From the NCBI GenBank assembly GCA_017307755.1, contig JAFKGQ010000024.1, positions 31,022-95,021 on the forward strand: a stretch of DNA of 64,000 nt. The letters run 5' to 3'. The notes beneath the pieces are model-generated. The model was not told the origin of the DNA. It searched no databases and saw only the letters and a program-made list of their open reading frames with translations. The stretch's first letter is position 1. Each line of letters opens with the position of its first letter. The translations under genes were made by a program, and so were the position numbers. This stretch comes from Chitinophagaceae bacterium. GTDB lineage: Bacteria > Bacteroidota > Bacteroidia > Chitinophagales > Chitinophagaceae. Shown here piece by piece: positions 28,062 through 39,400 of this stretch.

Positions 28062-30395
28062 ATGCAAAAAAAACAGCTCCGCAAAGAGCAGGCGCTTGAA
28101 TACCATTCCAAAGGGCGACCGGGCAAGATCGAGGTCGTACCTACCAAGGAGGCAAAGACGCAAAGGGATCTATCCCTGGCCTATTCTCCCGGCGTAGCGG
28201 AACCCTGCAAGGAGATCCACAAGCATCCCGACGATGTTTACAAATATACCGCCAAGGGCAACCTGGTGGCCGTGATCAGTAATGGTACGGCCGTGCTGGG
28301 TCTGGGGGATATCGGTCCCGAGGCCTCCAAACCCGTCATGGAAGGCAAGGGCGTACTATTCAAGATCTTCGCCGACATCGATGTTTTCGACATAGAGATC
28401 AATGAGAAAGACCCTGAAAAATTCGTTCAGATCGTAAAGGCCCTGGAGCCCACTTTTGGGGGTATCAACCTGGAAGATATCAAGGCGCCGGAATGCTTCT
28501 ATATAGAACAAAAGCTAAGGGATCAGCTCAAGATCCCCGTGATGCATGATGACCAGCACGGCACCGCCATCATCAGCAGCGCCGCCCTGCTGAATGCCCT
28601 GGAGTTACAGAAAAAAAAGATCGACAGGATCCGATTTGTCGTCAATGGAGCCGGGGCGGCAGCCATGGCCTGTGTAAAGCTGTACGTAGCGTTGGGCGCC
28701 AAATACGAGAACTTCATCTTATTTGATAAGGACGGGGTCCTTCATGACGGTCGTACGGATCTGGACGAGGTCAAACGGAAGTTTGCCGTCAAATCCGGGG
28801 ATCAGACGCTGGAAAAAGCCATGAAGGATGCCGATGTCTTCGTAGGGCTTAGCGTCGGCAACGTGGTGACCGCCGAAATGGTAAAAAGCATGGCCCGAAA
28901 GCCCATCATCTTTGCCCTGGCCAATCCCGACCCCGAGATCGGGTATGAGGTGGCCACCGAGGTACGGGATGATGTCATTATGGCTACGGGCCGCAGCGAC
29001 TATCCCAACCAGGTGAATAATGTGCTGGGGTTTCCTTTTATATTCAGGGGCGCTTTGGATGTCCGGGCCACCCAGATCAATGAGGCTATGAAGCTGGCTG
29101 CCGTACACTCCCTGGCCGACCTGGCCAAGACGGCTGTCCCGGACATTGTGAATATGGCCTACAACGAGAAGAACATCGTATTCGGCCCCACTTATATCAT
29201 CCCCAAACCGCTGGACCCCCGGCTGCTGTCTACCGTAGCGCCAGCTGTAGCCCGTGCTGCCATGGACAGTGGTGTCGCACAGACCTCCATCGACAATTGG
29301 GATGCCTATGCGATCGAGCTGAACAGGCGGTTGGGTTTGGACAACCAGCTTGTCCGTGTGTTGGGGAGCAAGGCCCGTAACGAGCCCAAACGGCTGGTAT
29401 TTGCCGAGGCGGATAACCTGAAGATCCTGAAAGTGGCCCAAATACTCTATGATGAGGGGGTGGCTTACCCCATGCTGCTGGGCGATGAAAAGAAGATCCG
29501 GCATATGGCCGCCGCCAACCAGATAGACCTGGAAGGGCTGCCCATCATCAATCCCCATAGCGATCAGTTCGAAGAACAGCGCCGGCGTTACAGTGAAGTC
29601 TTTTTCGCCAAGCGGGGGCGCAGGGGTTATAATAAGTATGAGTCCATGAAGGTCATGCGCGACCGGAACTATTTCGGTTGCATGATGGTAGAGATGGGAG
29701 ACGCCGACGCCATGATCTCGGGTCTTACCAAGAATTATCCCGACACGATCCGGCCCGCACTGCAGGCCATCGGCACAGAGGAAGGCGTACAAAAGATCGC
29801 GGGCATGTACCTGCTGCTGACAAAGAAAGGCCCCTTGTTCATGGCCGACACTACCGTAAACTTCAACCCCACGGCCACGGAACTGGCCGACATCACATTG
29901 CTGACGGCCAAGGCTGTGCAGAACTTCAATCTCACACCCAGGATCGCCATGCTGAGCTACTCCAACTTCGGCACCAGCGATTCGCCCGAAGCAAGATTGG
30001 TGGCGGAAGCACGAAAGATCGTAAAAGAGCGGAACCCTTCCCTCATCGTGGATGGGGAGATGCAGGCCAGCGTAGCCCTGAACAACGAATTGATAAAAGA
30101 AAATTATCCGTTCAGCGAGTTGGTGGATCAGGAGGTCAATACCCTTATCTTCCCCAACCTGGCAGCGGGCAACGTGGCGTATAATCTATTAAAAGAAGTC
30201 GGCGGCGCCGATGCCATCGGCCCCATCCTGCTGGGTTTGAAAAAACCCGTGCATGTGCTGCAACTGGGCAGCTCCGTAAGAAGCATTTACAATATGGCGC
30301 TGGTGGCAGTAGTGGATGCGCAGATCAAATGTAAGGGTAGCGTCACGACGGAAGAAATGGCAAAAGCGCCCTGGTGGAAAAGGAAAAAACAGTAA
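28062..30395 (+). CDS. maeB: NADP-dependent malic enzyme with C-terminal phosphotransacetylase-like domain
   Basis: 777 residues. The malic enzyme part (1-~430) has SPGVAEPCKEI, the metal/malate site region GDIGPEASKPVMEGK, and HDDQHGTAI plus the NAD(P)-binding VVNGAGAAAMAC. The C-terminal PTA-like part (~430-777) has KRLVFAEADNLKILK and ends around IYNMALVAVVDAQ. In this family the C-terminal part is regulatory, responding to acetyl-CoA. It makes pyruvate and NADPH from malate. Length matches E. coli MaeB (759). It stands alone, followed after 19 bases by the Mla-type permease gene. Confidence 0.96.
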   Translation: MQKKQLRKEQALEYHSKGRPGKIEVVPTKEAKTQRDLSLAYSPGVAEPCKEIHKHPDDVYKYTAKGNLVAVISNGTAVLGLGDIGPEASKPVMEGKGVLFKIFADIDVFDIEINEKDPEKFVQIVKALEPTFGGINLEDIKAPECFYIEQKLRDQLKIPVMHDDQHGTAIISSAALLNALELQKKKIDRIRFVVNGAGAAAMACVKLYVALGAKYENFILFDKDGVLHDGRTDLDEVKRKFAVKSGDQTLEKAMKDADVFVGLSVGNVVTAEMVKSMARKPIIFALANPDPEIGYEVATEVRDDVIMATGRSDYPNQVNNVLGFPFIFRGALDVRATQINEAMKLAAVHSLADLAKTAVPDIVNMAYNEKNIVFGPTYIIPKPLDPRLLSTVAPAVARAAMDSGVAQTSIDNWDAYAIELNRRLGLDNQLVRVLGSKARNEPKRLVFAEADNLKILKVAQILYDEGVAYPMLLGDEKKIRHMAAANQIDLEGLPIINPHSDQFEEQRRRYSEVFFAKRGRRGYNKYESMKVMRDRNYFGCMMVEMGDADAMISGLTKNYPDTIRPALQAIGTEEGVQKIAGMYLLLTKKGPLFMADTTVNFNPTATELADITLLTAKAVQNFNLTPRIAMLSYSNFGTSDSPEARLVAEARKIVKERNPSLIVDGEMQASVALNNELIKENYPFSELVDQEVNTLIFPNLAAGNVAYNLLKEVGGADAIGPILLGLKKPVHVLQLGSSVRSIYNMALVAVVDAQIKCKGSVTTEEMAKAPWWKRKKQ

Positions 30396-30414
30396 ATAAT
30401 TTATACTTTCATTC

Positions 30415-31152
30415 ATGCATTTTTTTACAGAGTTTGGCCAATACCTGCTGATGCTGAAAGGAATGTTCTCCAAGCCGGAGAATGGCAAGATGTACTGGAA
30501 AGAGTTTATGCATCAATGTTCGGAGATAGGCATTGGCTCGCTGGGCATTGTGGTGATCATTTCCATCTTCATGGGTGCGGTGTCTACCCTGCAAACCGCC
30601 TATCAGCTGGTAAGCCCCCTGATCCCCTTGTCTACCATCGCACAGATCGTCCGGGATACCGTGATCCTGGAATTTTCTCCTACCCTCGTCTGTATCGTAC
30701 TGGCAGGCGTCGTCGGCAGTAAGATCGCCAGCGAGCTGGGCAATATGCGGGTGAGTGAACAGATCGATGCCCTGGAAATCATGGGCATCAATACCAAGAC
30801 CTACCTGATCCTCCCCAAACTGCTGGCGTCCATCGTCGTCATTCCCATGCTGGTGGTGATCTCGGCAGTGTTGGGCATCTGGGGTGGCCGGCTGGCGGGG
30901 ACCATGACGGGCATCCTGTCCGGGGCGGCCTTTGACAAGGGGCTGCATCAGTATTTCAAGCCATACAATGTATTTTTCGCCCTCGCAAAGGCCTATACAT
31001 TTGCTTTTATCATCTCCAGCATCCCCGCCTTTTATGGTTATTATGTCCGTGGAGGCGCCCTGGAGATCGGAAGGGCAAGCACCAGGTCCGTAGTGGTCAG
31101 CTGCGTTCTTGTGCTATTTGCGGACTACCTGTTATCGGCCTTATTGCTCTAA
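30415..31152 (+). CDS. MlaE-family ABC permease
   Basis: 245 residues, all hydrophobic helices with the MlaE pattern: GIGSLGIVVIISIFMGAV, EFSPTLVCIVLAGVVGSKIASELGNMRVSEQIDALEIMGIN (the EQIDAL cytoplasmic motif) and C-terminal helices. MlaE-type permeases move phospholipids or other lipids between membranes. The ATPase gene starts 15 bases downstream. No MCE-domain (MlaD) gene is present in the visible part, so the full complex must use a partner elsewhere. Confidence 0.92.
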   Translation: MHFFTEFGQYLLMLKGMFSKPENGKMYWKEFMHQCSEIGIGSLGIVVIISIFMGAVSTLQTAYQLVSPLIPLSTIAQIVRDTVILEFSPTLVCIVLAGVVGSKIASELGNMRVSEQIDALEIMGINTKTYLILPKLLASIVVIPMLVVISAVLGIWGGRLAGTMTGILSGAAFDKGLHQYFKPYNVFFALAKAYTFAFIISSIPAFYGYYVRGGALEIGRASTRSVVVSCVLVLFADYLLSALLL

Positions 31153-31167
31153 CCCTCAACCATCGCA

Positions 31168-31977
31168 ATGATCGAAGTAAAAAATATAAAAAAAGGTTTC
31201 GGCGAGAAAATTGTCATCAACGACGTAAGCGCTGTCTTTGAGACAGGAAAATGCAACCTGATCATCGGCACCAGCGGCAGCGGCAAGACCGTACTGATGA
31301 AATGCCTGGTCGGTCTTTTTGAGCCGGACAGCGGAGAGATATTCTACAACGGGCAGTCTTTTTCCGAAATGACGGAAGAGCATCGCAAAGAGCTGCGTCA
31401 GCGAATAGGTATGCTCTTTCAGGGCTCGGCGCTGTTCGATAGTATGACCGTTGAACAGAATGTGATGTTCCCCCTGGATATGTTCACCAAGGACACTTAT
31501 GCTGTCAAACTGAAAAGGGTCAACGAGGTGCTGGACCGCGTCAACCTGAAGGACGCCAATAAAAAATTCCCCGCCGAGATCTCCGGGGGGATGAAAAAAA
31601 GGGTGGGTATTGCACGCGCCATCGTGCTCAACCCCAAATACCTCTTCTGCGATGAACCTAACTCCGGCCTCGACCCCCAGACCTCCCTGCTGATAGACAA
31701 GCTGATCAAGGAGATCACGACCGAATACAATATCACCACCGTGGTGAACACACATGATATGAACAGCGTGATGGAAATAGGGGACAACATCATCTATATG
31801 TACCAGGGGCTGAAAGAATGGGAAGGCAGCAACAAGGAGATCATATTCAGCAAGAACAAGCTCCTAAACGAGTTTATCTTCGCCTCCGAGTTCCTCCAGG
31901 ATGCCAAGGACATGCGGATGTTGGAGATGAAAGGGAAGATCGACAACAACAGGAACATGGATGAGCTTTTAAAATAG
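31168..31977 (+). CDS. MlaF-type ABC transporter ATP-binding protein
   Basis: 269 residues. Walker A GTSGSGKT at 34-41, Q-loop in GMLFQGSALFDSMTV, signature ISGGMKKRVGIARAI, Walker B FCDEPNSGLDP, and the switch His in VNTHDMNS. The ALFDSMTV and GMKKR signature are specific to MlaF/TtgA-like lipid transporters. A C-terminal extension (~225-269, FIFASEFLQDAKDMRMLEMKGKI) is longer than in MlaF. It pairs with the MlaE-type permease upstream. Confidence 0.93.
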   Translation: MIEVKNIKKGFGEKIVINDVSAVFETGKCNLIIGTSGSGKTVLMKCLVGLFEPDSGEIFYNGQSFSEMTEEHRKELRQRIGMLFQGSALFDSMTVEQNVMFPLDMFTKDTYAVKLKRVNEVLDRVNLKDANKKFPAEISGGMKKRVGIARAIVLNPKYLFCDEPNSGLDPQTSLLIDKLIKEITTEYNITTVVNTHDMNSVMEIGDNIIYMYQGLKEWEGSNKEIIFSKNKLLNEFIFASEFLQDAKDMRMLEMKGKIDNNRNMDELLK

Positions 31978-32036
31978 GCTGTTTGCCAGATATATTAGCA
32001 TCACATTAAAAAAGGGGGCATTTCCCATTTTACCCT

Positions 32037-32044
32037 TATTTTTG
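32037..32044 (+). promoter_or_regulatory. Candidate -7 box (TATTTTTG) for sucD
   Basis: Exact TAnnTTTG match 48 bases before the sucD ATG, within an AT-rich stretch that follows the ATPase gene. No good -33 element is visible. Confidence 0.4.
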
Positions 32045-32091
32045 CCCACCGAATCACTGAATAGAATCACCGAATTATAACCTATTCTCCC

Positions 32092-32961
32092 ATGGCAATC
32101 TTAGTTGACAAAAACTCCAGGATCATTGTACAGGGCTTTACAGGAACAGAAGGGACTTTCCATGCTACGCAAATGATAGACTACGGCACTCAGGTGGTCG
32201 GTGGTGTGACGCCCGGCAAAGGCGGCAGTACCCATATCGATCGGCCTGTGTTCAACACCGTGTCTGACGCAGTTAAGGCCACGCAGGCCAATGTATCCAT
32301 CATCTTCGTACCCCCGGCATTTGCCGCGGATGCGATCATGGAGGCTACGGAAGCAGGCATCGGGCTGGTGGTATGTATCACGGAAGGTATTCCTGTACAG
32401 GACATGGTGAAGGCTAAGAACTATTTGACGGGTAAAAAGACGCGTCTCATCGGCCCCAATTGCCCCGGTGTCATTACAGCAGGGGAATGCAAGGTAGGCA
32501 TCATGCCGGGCTTTGTCTTCAAAAAGGGGAATATCGGTATTGTTTCCAAATCCGGGACATTGACCTATGAGGCGGCCGACCAGGTAGCCAAGGCAGGACT
32601 GGGCATTTCCACTGCGGTAGGTATCGGTGGCGACCCCATCATCGGGACCCCGACAAAGGAAGCGGTGGAGCTGTTGATGAATGACCCGGGGACGGAAGGC
32701 ATCGTCATGATAGGAGAGATTGGCGGTAGTATGGAGGCTGAGGCCGCTCAATGGATCAAGGCCAACAGTAAAAAGCCCGTGGTAGGTTTTATCGCCGGCC
32801 AGACAGCCCCTCCCGGAAGAAGAATGGGACATGCCGGCGCCATCATCGGCGGCGCGGACGATACAGCCGCCGCCAAAATGAAGATCATGGCGGAATGCGG
32901 CATCCATGTGGTACAAAGCCCTGCAGACATCGGCGCTACGATGGCAAAAGTTATCAAATAA
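32092..32961 (+). CDS. sucD: Succinate-CoA ligase alpha subunit
   Basis: 289 residues, the usual length. It shows the CoA-binding Rossmann motif (QGFTGTEGTFHATQMIDYGT), GPNCPGVITAGECKVGIMPG, SKSGTLTYEAA, GIGGDPIIGT and the phosphorylated active-site His247 in RRMGHAGAI. It catalyses, with SucC, interconversion of succinyl-CoA and succinate with nucleotide triphosphate formation. The sucC gene is not adjacent here; in Bacteroidota the two can be separate. A strong terminator follows. Confidence 0.98.
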   Translation: MAILVDKNSRIIVQGFTGTEGTFHATQMIDYGTQVVGGVTPGKGGSTHIDRPVFNTVSDAVKATQANVSIIFVPPAFAADAIMEATEAGIGLVVCITEGIPVQDMVKAKNYLTGKKTRLIGPNCPGVITAGECKVGIMPGFVFKKGNIGIVSKSGTLTYEAADQVAKAGLGISTAVGIGGDPIIGTPTKEAVELLMNDPGTEGIVMIGEIGGSMEAEAAQWIKANSKKPVVGFIAGQTAPPGRRMGHAGAIIGGADDTAAAKMKIMAECGIHVVQSPADIGATMAKVIK

Positions 32962-32967
32962 TCATAG

Positions 32968-32998
32968 AAAAAAAGGCCCGCTCTCACGGGCCTTTTTT
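32968..32998. terminator. Bidirectional terminator between sucD and the His/Arg-rich gene
   Basis: A-run, GGCCCG-CTCTCA-CGGGCC, T-run forms a symmetrical stem with runs on both sides, serving both convergent genes. Confidence 0.9.
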
Positions 32999-33016
32999 AT
33001 TTATTGTATCGATGGC

Positions 33017-33283
33017 CTAAAACTTTCTGTGATGGTGACGCTTCATCATTTTGTGATGATGGTGTATTCTATGCCGGTCGCGTTTAATTTCCCTGCGATC
33101 ATTTCTGATCTCGCGACGGTCACTCCTGATCTCATGACGATCATTTAATATAGCCCTGTGCTCACTTGCCATCGCATGACGGGGATTGTTGAAGTCTACG
33201 TTGGAGGCAATAGTACCCTGGGCTTGTGAAACACCGGCGATCAGAAGGCCGGCAGCAACAAGTATTGTAAATTTGGTGTTCAT
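33017..33283 (-). CDS. Small secreted His/Arg-rich repeat protein
   Basis: 88 residues: signal peptide (MNTKFTILVAAGLLIAGVSQAQ), then a 15-residue neutral stretch and a highly charged tail made of imperfect seven-residue repeats of the type (D)RREI(R/K)(N/S) followed by HHHHKMMKRHHHRKF. The pattern predicts one helix with alternating Arg/Asp and Ile; the His clusters could bind metal or nucleic acid. Similar short charged proteins occur in Chitinophagaceae without known function. Confidence 0.7.
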   Translation of the reverse strand: MNTKFTILVAAGLLIAGVSQAQGTIASNVDFNNPRHAMASEHRAILNDRHEIRSDRREIRNDRREIKRDRHRIHHHHKMMKRHHHRKF

Positions 33284-33425
33284 GATCTTTCTTTTTTAAT
33301 TGTGTTGTACAAATCGTACTTGTATTAAGAAGGATATAGGAAATTCCCGTTTAAGTACAATAAGTTATACCTATGTTAAAAGGAATTTTACTTATGTAGT
33401 CGCTTTATTTCCTGCATCTTCCAAT

Positions 33426-33449
33426 AGATGTCTCTGACATCTTTTATTT
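33426..33449 (+). promoter_or_regulatory. Hairpin with T-rich tail 30 bases before the A2M gene
   Basis: AGATGTC-TCT-GACATCT is a perfect 7-bp stem followed by TTTATTT. No plus-strand gene lies just upstream to terminate, so it may be an attenuator-like leader hairpin or an operator for the 6.2-kb gene downstream. Confidence 0.35.
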
Positions 33450-33471
33450 AACTTTAAAAAAGTTTTCTCCT

Positions 33472-36400
33472 ATGACCACCCAATTGCGTATCCGGATCAT
33501 CGCCTGCCTGTTACTGACACCCTTTTTATCCTTCGCCCAGGTAAAGCCGGACAATTACACCGCCCGTTGGAAGACAGTGGATTCCCTGATCAATATAAAA
33601 GGATTGCCACAGTCCGCGCTGACACAGGTAAATCTTATCTACGAACGCGCGCGCCAGGAAAAAAATGAGCCGCAGCTATTAAAGGCGCTGCTTTATCGCA
33701 TCCGATTGCAGAATGGAGATCAGGAGGATGCCGGCATCAGGAACATCGCCGACCTGGAAAAACAGATACCCGGAGCGCAACAGCCAGCCCGGTCCATCCT
33801 GCAAAATATATTAGCAGGATTATACCGGAACTATTACCAGCAGCATCGCTATCAACTGTATGATCGTACCAGGACCGTTGATCTTATAAAGGACAGCATC
33901 GCTACCTGGGGGGCGGATGACTTTCATAAAAAGATAGGAGAGTTGTATCTCGCTTCCCTTGCAGAAGATCGGCTGCTGCAGACCACCCGGCTGGATACTT
34001 ATGATCCCATTATCATAAAGGGTAACATGCGTGCCTTACGCCCAACCCTATTCGATCTGTTGGCCCATTACGCAATGGATTATTTCCAGTCTGATGAACG
34101 GGATCTGAATCGCCCCGCATATGCTTTTGAACTGAATGATCCCGCTATTTTTGCCGACGCGGCCGCTTTTATAAAGCACACTTTTGTCACCACCGACTCC
34201 CTGTCCCTCCATTATAAAGCCCTCATCCTGTTCCAACGCCTGATAGGGCTCCACTTAGCCGACGCGAAACCCGATGCATTGCTGGACGTGGATATTGAAA
34301 GGCTGAATTTTGTACATAGCTATGCCGTGATGGAAAATAAAGACGAGCTGTATACAGCCGCGCTGGCAAACATTACAAACAAATGGCCTGATGCTTCCGC
34401 CGCCGCCGAAGCCTGGTACCTGCAGGCCCTGCAACATTCCAACAAAGCCGGCAGATACACTCCCCCACAGGACACCAGCGGGCGTTATGAATATGCTGCC
34501 GCCAAGGCCATCTGTGAAAAGGTGATAGCGCAAAAGGACAGCAGCGAAGGTAAGGTACACTGTATAGGGCTGCTCAGACAGATCCTCTATAAATCACTGG
34601 AGCTAAAAACAGAGACGGTCAACGTCCCGGGTCAGCCTTTTCGCAGCCTGGTAAAATGGCGCAATCTTTCACGATTATACATCAGGATCGTGCGTCTGGA
34701 TCATGCCACCCGGGAAAACCTGGGTAACAATACCTACCAGGACGACTATTGGCAAAAGCTATTGCAACTGTCTGCGGTGCGAACTTTTACGCAGTCTTTG
34801 CCAAAGACGGACGACAATCAAACCCACGGAGCGGAGATCAGCATCGAGGGTTTGCCCGTGGGAGCATATGCCCTCATCGCCAGCGAAGACTCCGCTTTTC
34901 GGCTGGGTCAGCATGTCATGGCATTGGCAAGCCTTTACATAAGCAATATCGCCTACATCAGTAATGGACAGGACTATTTTGTTGTCGATAGGACCAGCGG
35001 ACAGCCCATCTCCGCAGCCGGCGTGCAGGTGTGGGAGAAGACCTATGATTATAAGGTCAGCCGGTTTGTCTTTACAAAAGCAGAAACCTATCGCACCGAC
35101 GGACATGGTCACTTCCAGATAAAAAAAAGGGAGAATAAGCGCAACAACAACGCACAAATCGCGCTAGAGATCACCGCTGGCCAGGATCATCTTTTCACCG
35201 ACGACGAAGCTTACTATGTTTACTACAGACTGCCGTATCCCGATGGGACGAATACTGTCGACAGAGGGAAGTATGAGAAAGACAACCTGCGTACTTATTT
35301 CTTTACGGACAGGTCGATCTACCGGCCGGGGCAAACCCTGTATTTCAAAGGCATTCTCGTGACCCGGGATTTCGATACACATAAGGCCAGGATACTCTCG
35401 CAATACAAGACCAGGGTGGTCCTCTACGATGTCAATGGGACAAAAGTGGATTCGCTGAATGTCACCACCAATGATTTTGGCTCTTATCACGGACAATTCA
35501 GGCTGCCGGAAAACCTTTTAAATGGATCATTCCGGATACAGGATGATTCTTCAAGACAGCAGCAATCCTTTTCGGTAGAGGAGTACAAACGCCCGAAGTT
35601 TTACGTATCGTATGATACCCTTAAAGGCGGCTACCGTGTAGGCGATACCATCCGGGTACAAGGAACGGCCAAGGCATACGCGGGCAATGTCATCGATGGA
35701 GCGCTGGTGAAATATACGGTCAGGCGGGAGACACGTTATCCCATCTTCTGTTTTGACTGCTGGTCCCGCCCCATTTCCAATCCGCAGATGATCGCCCACG
35801 GCACGATAAAGACTGACGCCAAGGGTAGATTTAGCGTGACCTTTCCAGCCATTCCGGACCAGATGACCGGCAGATCGGCAGATCCTACCTTTGAATATAT
35901 CTTATCCGCCGACATAACGGATATCAATGGAGAAACCCGCAGCGGAAGCACCACCGTCCGGGCGGGTTATAAGGCATTGGAATTGTCCATTCAGCAACCT
36001 ACGGAAAACAGGCTTGCCGCCGACAGTCTGAAGACGATATTTGTACGTGCCGGTAATCTCAGCGGTACGCCTGAGCCGGCCGCCATAAATGTAGCGATCT
36101 ATCCTCTGAAAGCGCCCGACCGTCTCATTCGAAACAGGTATTGGGAAGCCCCGGATCAATTCGTATTATCCCGCGAAGAATACCTTCGTCTGTTCCCTCA
36201 CGACGAATACAGCGATGAAACCGACAAGACAAAATGGGAAAAAGGCGACAAGGTATGGCAAACAGCTGATTCGGCGGGCAGACCTTTGACCATTGGTAAA
36301 CGCTTATCACCGGGATGGTATCTCATCGAAGTACAGTCGAAAGATAAGTATGGTCAGCCGGTGAAGGCCTTGCAGTATATCAACCTGTACGATGGACAGA

Positions 36401-39400
36401 CGGGCAGACCGTCAGAGGCCCAATATAACTGGGCGTTGGGAAGTCAACAAACATTGGAGCCGGGGAACAAGGCCACGGTAGGCATCGGAACCTCTGCGGA
36501 AAATGTCTTTGTCATCCGGAAAGTATCCCATAATGATTCCGCTGCGGCCTTTAGCTTCCTCACATTGAACAAAGAAAAGAAAAGCGCCGACTTCCCTGTA
36601 ACAGAGGCCGACAGAGGCGGATTTGGCGTGCTGGATGCGTTTGTAAAGGACAATCGCGTCTATTCCAGTCTTTTTACCGTACATGTACCCTGGACCAATA
36701 AAGAACTGAGCATCCGCTACGACACCTATCGCGATAAGGTCCTGCCGGGCAATGAGGAAAAATGGAAGGTGACCATCAAAGGCCGTCAGACGGATAAGGT
36801 CGCCGCCGAAATCCTGGCCGGTATGTACGACGCTTCGCTGGATCAGTTCAAAAAGCATGATTGGTCCGTCCCCGATGTGTATCCTGTGTACAGCCCGGGC
36901 AATGGTTGGGAAGGGCGTTCCAATTTCGGCGACATCACTTCACAGCAACGATACATACAGGAAAAAGATTATCCCTATTTCGATAAGAGGTATGACCAGC
37001 TGGTGACCATCAGTCATGATGGAAGAATGTATGGAGAAGTAATCTATAAGTCAGCGTCGGGACGCACAAGGGCAATGCCGCAGGCATTGGCTGCACCTGT
37101 ATTTAACTATTCAACGGCTAACCGTGACCAACTTGGCGCGGCAAAGATCGTACAAGTACCAGACCCAAATAGCGATCCGGACGGGTCCAAAGGAATGATG
37201 CTGGATAGCGTTATTTTAGAGGGCGTCGAAGCTATTCCGCCGGGAGCCGCCCCCGTCCAGGTACGCAAAAACTTCAACGAGACTGCCTTCTTCTTCCCCG
37301 ACCTGAGGACCGACGATTCCGGCAGTGTCACGTTCTCCTTTACCATGCCCGAGGCGCTCACCCAATGGAAATGGATGCTGCTGGCCCATACACAAGACCT
37401 TTCCTTGGGCTATTCAGAAAGGACCGTGGTCTCACAAAAGAAATTGATGGTACAGCCCAATGTTCCCCGCTTTCTCCGTGAAGGGGACAGGATGGAGTTG
37501 GGTGTAAAAGTGGTCAATCTCACTGATTCTGAAATGACAGGACAGATGGGGCTGCAGCTGATAGACCCCGCCACGGGACAGACAGCGGACGGCGTATTAA
37601 GCAACCGGCAGGCCAACCAATATTTTACCGTAGCCGCGGGACAAAGCGCCGTAATAGGCTTCCCTATCGACATCCCCTATCAATACAATCGCCCCCTGAC
37701 CTACAGGATCGTGGCCCGAGCAAAGGAATACAGCGACGGGGAAGAAGCCGTGCTGCCCGTGGTGAGCAATAGGATGCTGGTGACCGAAAGCCTCCCGCTA
37801 AATATGAACGGGGACGGTACAAAACAATTCCGCTTTGAAAAACTTTTACAGAGCGGCGCCAGCGAAACATTGAATCATCATGCCCTGACGATGGAGTTCA
37901 CCAGCAATCCCGCCTGGTATGCTGTACAGGCTCTGCCCTATCTGATGGAATATCCTTATGAATGCGTCGAACAAACCTTTAATAAATTTTATGCCAATGC
38001 CCTGGCCAGCCGGATCGCGGGCAGCTCACCCCGTATACAGGAGATCTTTTCCAAATGGAAGACATCCGATACCGCAGCCCTGTTAAGCAACCTGGAAAAG
38101 AACCAGGAGCTGAAGTCCGTACTGCTCCAGGAAACCCCCTGGGTATTACAGGGAAAAAACGAGTCGCAGCAACGACAACACATCGCTCTGCTCTTCGATA
38201 TGGTACGGATGAGCCGGGAGCTGGAGTCATCCCTGACGAAACTGAAGGATATGCAGGCTCCCAATGGCGGGTTCGTATGGTTCAAGGGTGGTCCTGATGA
38301 CCGGTACATGACCCAATATATCCTCACCGGCATCGGTCATCTGCAAAAGTTGAATGCCATTCCTCCTTCCATGACAGGAAAGATAAAAGATATTGTGTCA
38401 GCCGCCCTGCCCTACCTGGACGGTAAGATCAAAAAGGACTACCAGGACATCATACAAAGACAAAAGAACAAAAGACCACAACCCCTGGGTAAAACGGCCG
38501 GCCCCGTATGGATCGGGGAGACACCGGCGCAGTATTTATACATGCGGAGCTTCTTTAACGATTACGGTATACCGGGAGATGTGTTCCCGGCTGTCAATTA
38601 TTTCCGTAAACAGGCACGTGAAGCATGGATACAGGGTGGCAAATATATGCAGGGCATGATCGCCCTGGCGCTTTTCCGTACAGGGGATGTGCAGACGGGA
38701 AAAGATATCATCGCTTCCCTGAAACAGACGGCCATCCGGGACGAAGAAAGGGGCATGTACTGGAAAGGCATGGAGGGCGGCTACTATTGGTGGCAGGCCC
38801 CTATCGAGACACAATCGCTGTTGATAGAAGCCTTCCGCGAGATCGCACCCAATACAGGCACAGACAACGCTCTCAAGACCTGGCTGCTAAAACAAAAGCA
38901 GACACACAACTGGCCCACCACCAAGGCCACGGCAGACGCCTGCTATGCCTTGCTCGCCCCCTCTCCTTCCCAACCGGCATTATCCGCCAATGACTGGCTG
39001 AACACGGAAAGGAACGTCGACATCCAGCTGGGAAACCGCACCTTTTCTTCATCCGCTGTGGCCACCGAAGCCGGCACAGGCTACTTCAAACAAGTGGTCG
39101 ATGGCGCCCGTGTCCAACCTTCCATGGGTAATATCACGGTGACCATGAAGACCACCGGCTCCGGTCAGACTGCCCCGGCCGGCAGCGGGTCACCCGCGTG
39201 GGGCGCCATCTACTGGCAATACTTTGAGAACCTGGACAAGATCACCGCCGCCTCCAACGCCAAAGCGCCCTTAAAGCTGACAAAAAAACTATTTATAGAA
39301 AAGAATACGGATCGCGGCCCCGTGCTGGAGCCCGTAGCCGACAACGGTGTACTCCATCCGGGGGACAAGGTAAAAGTGCGTATCGAGCTACAGTCGGACC

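Noticed and set aside
28719..29792. 357-codon frame antisense to maeB
   Set aside because: No domain pattern; mirror of codon bias in the real gene.
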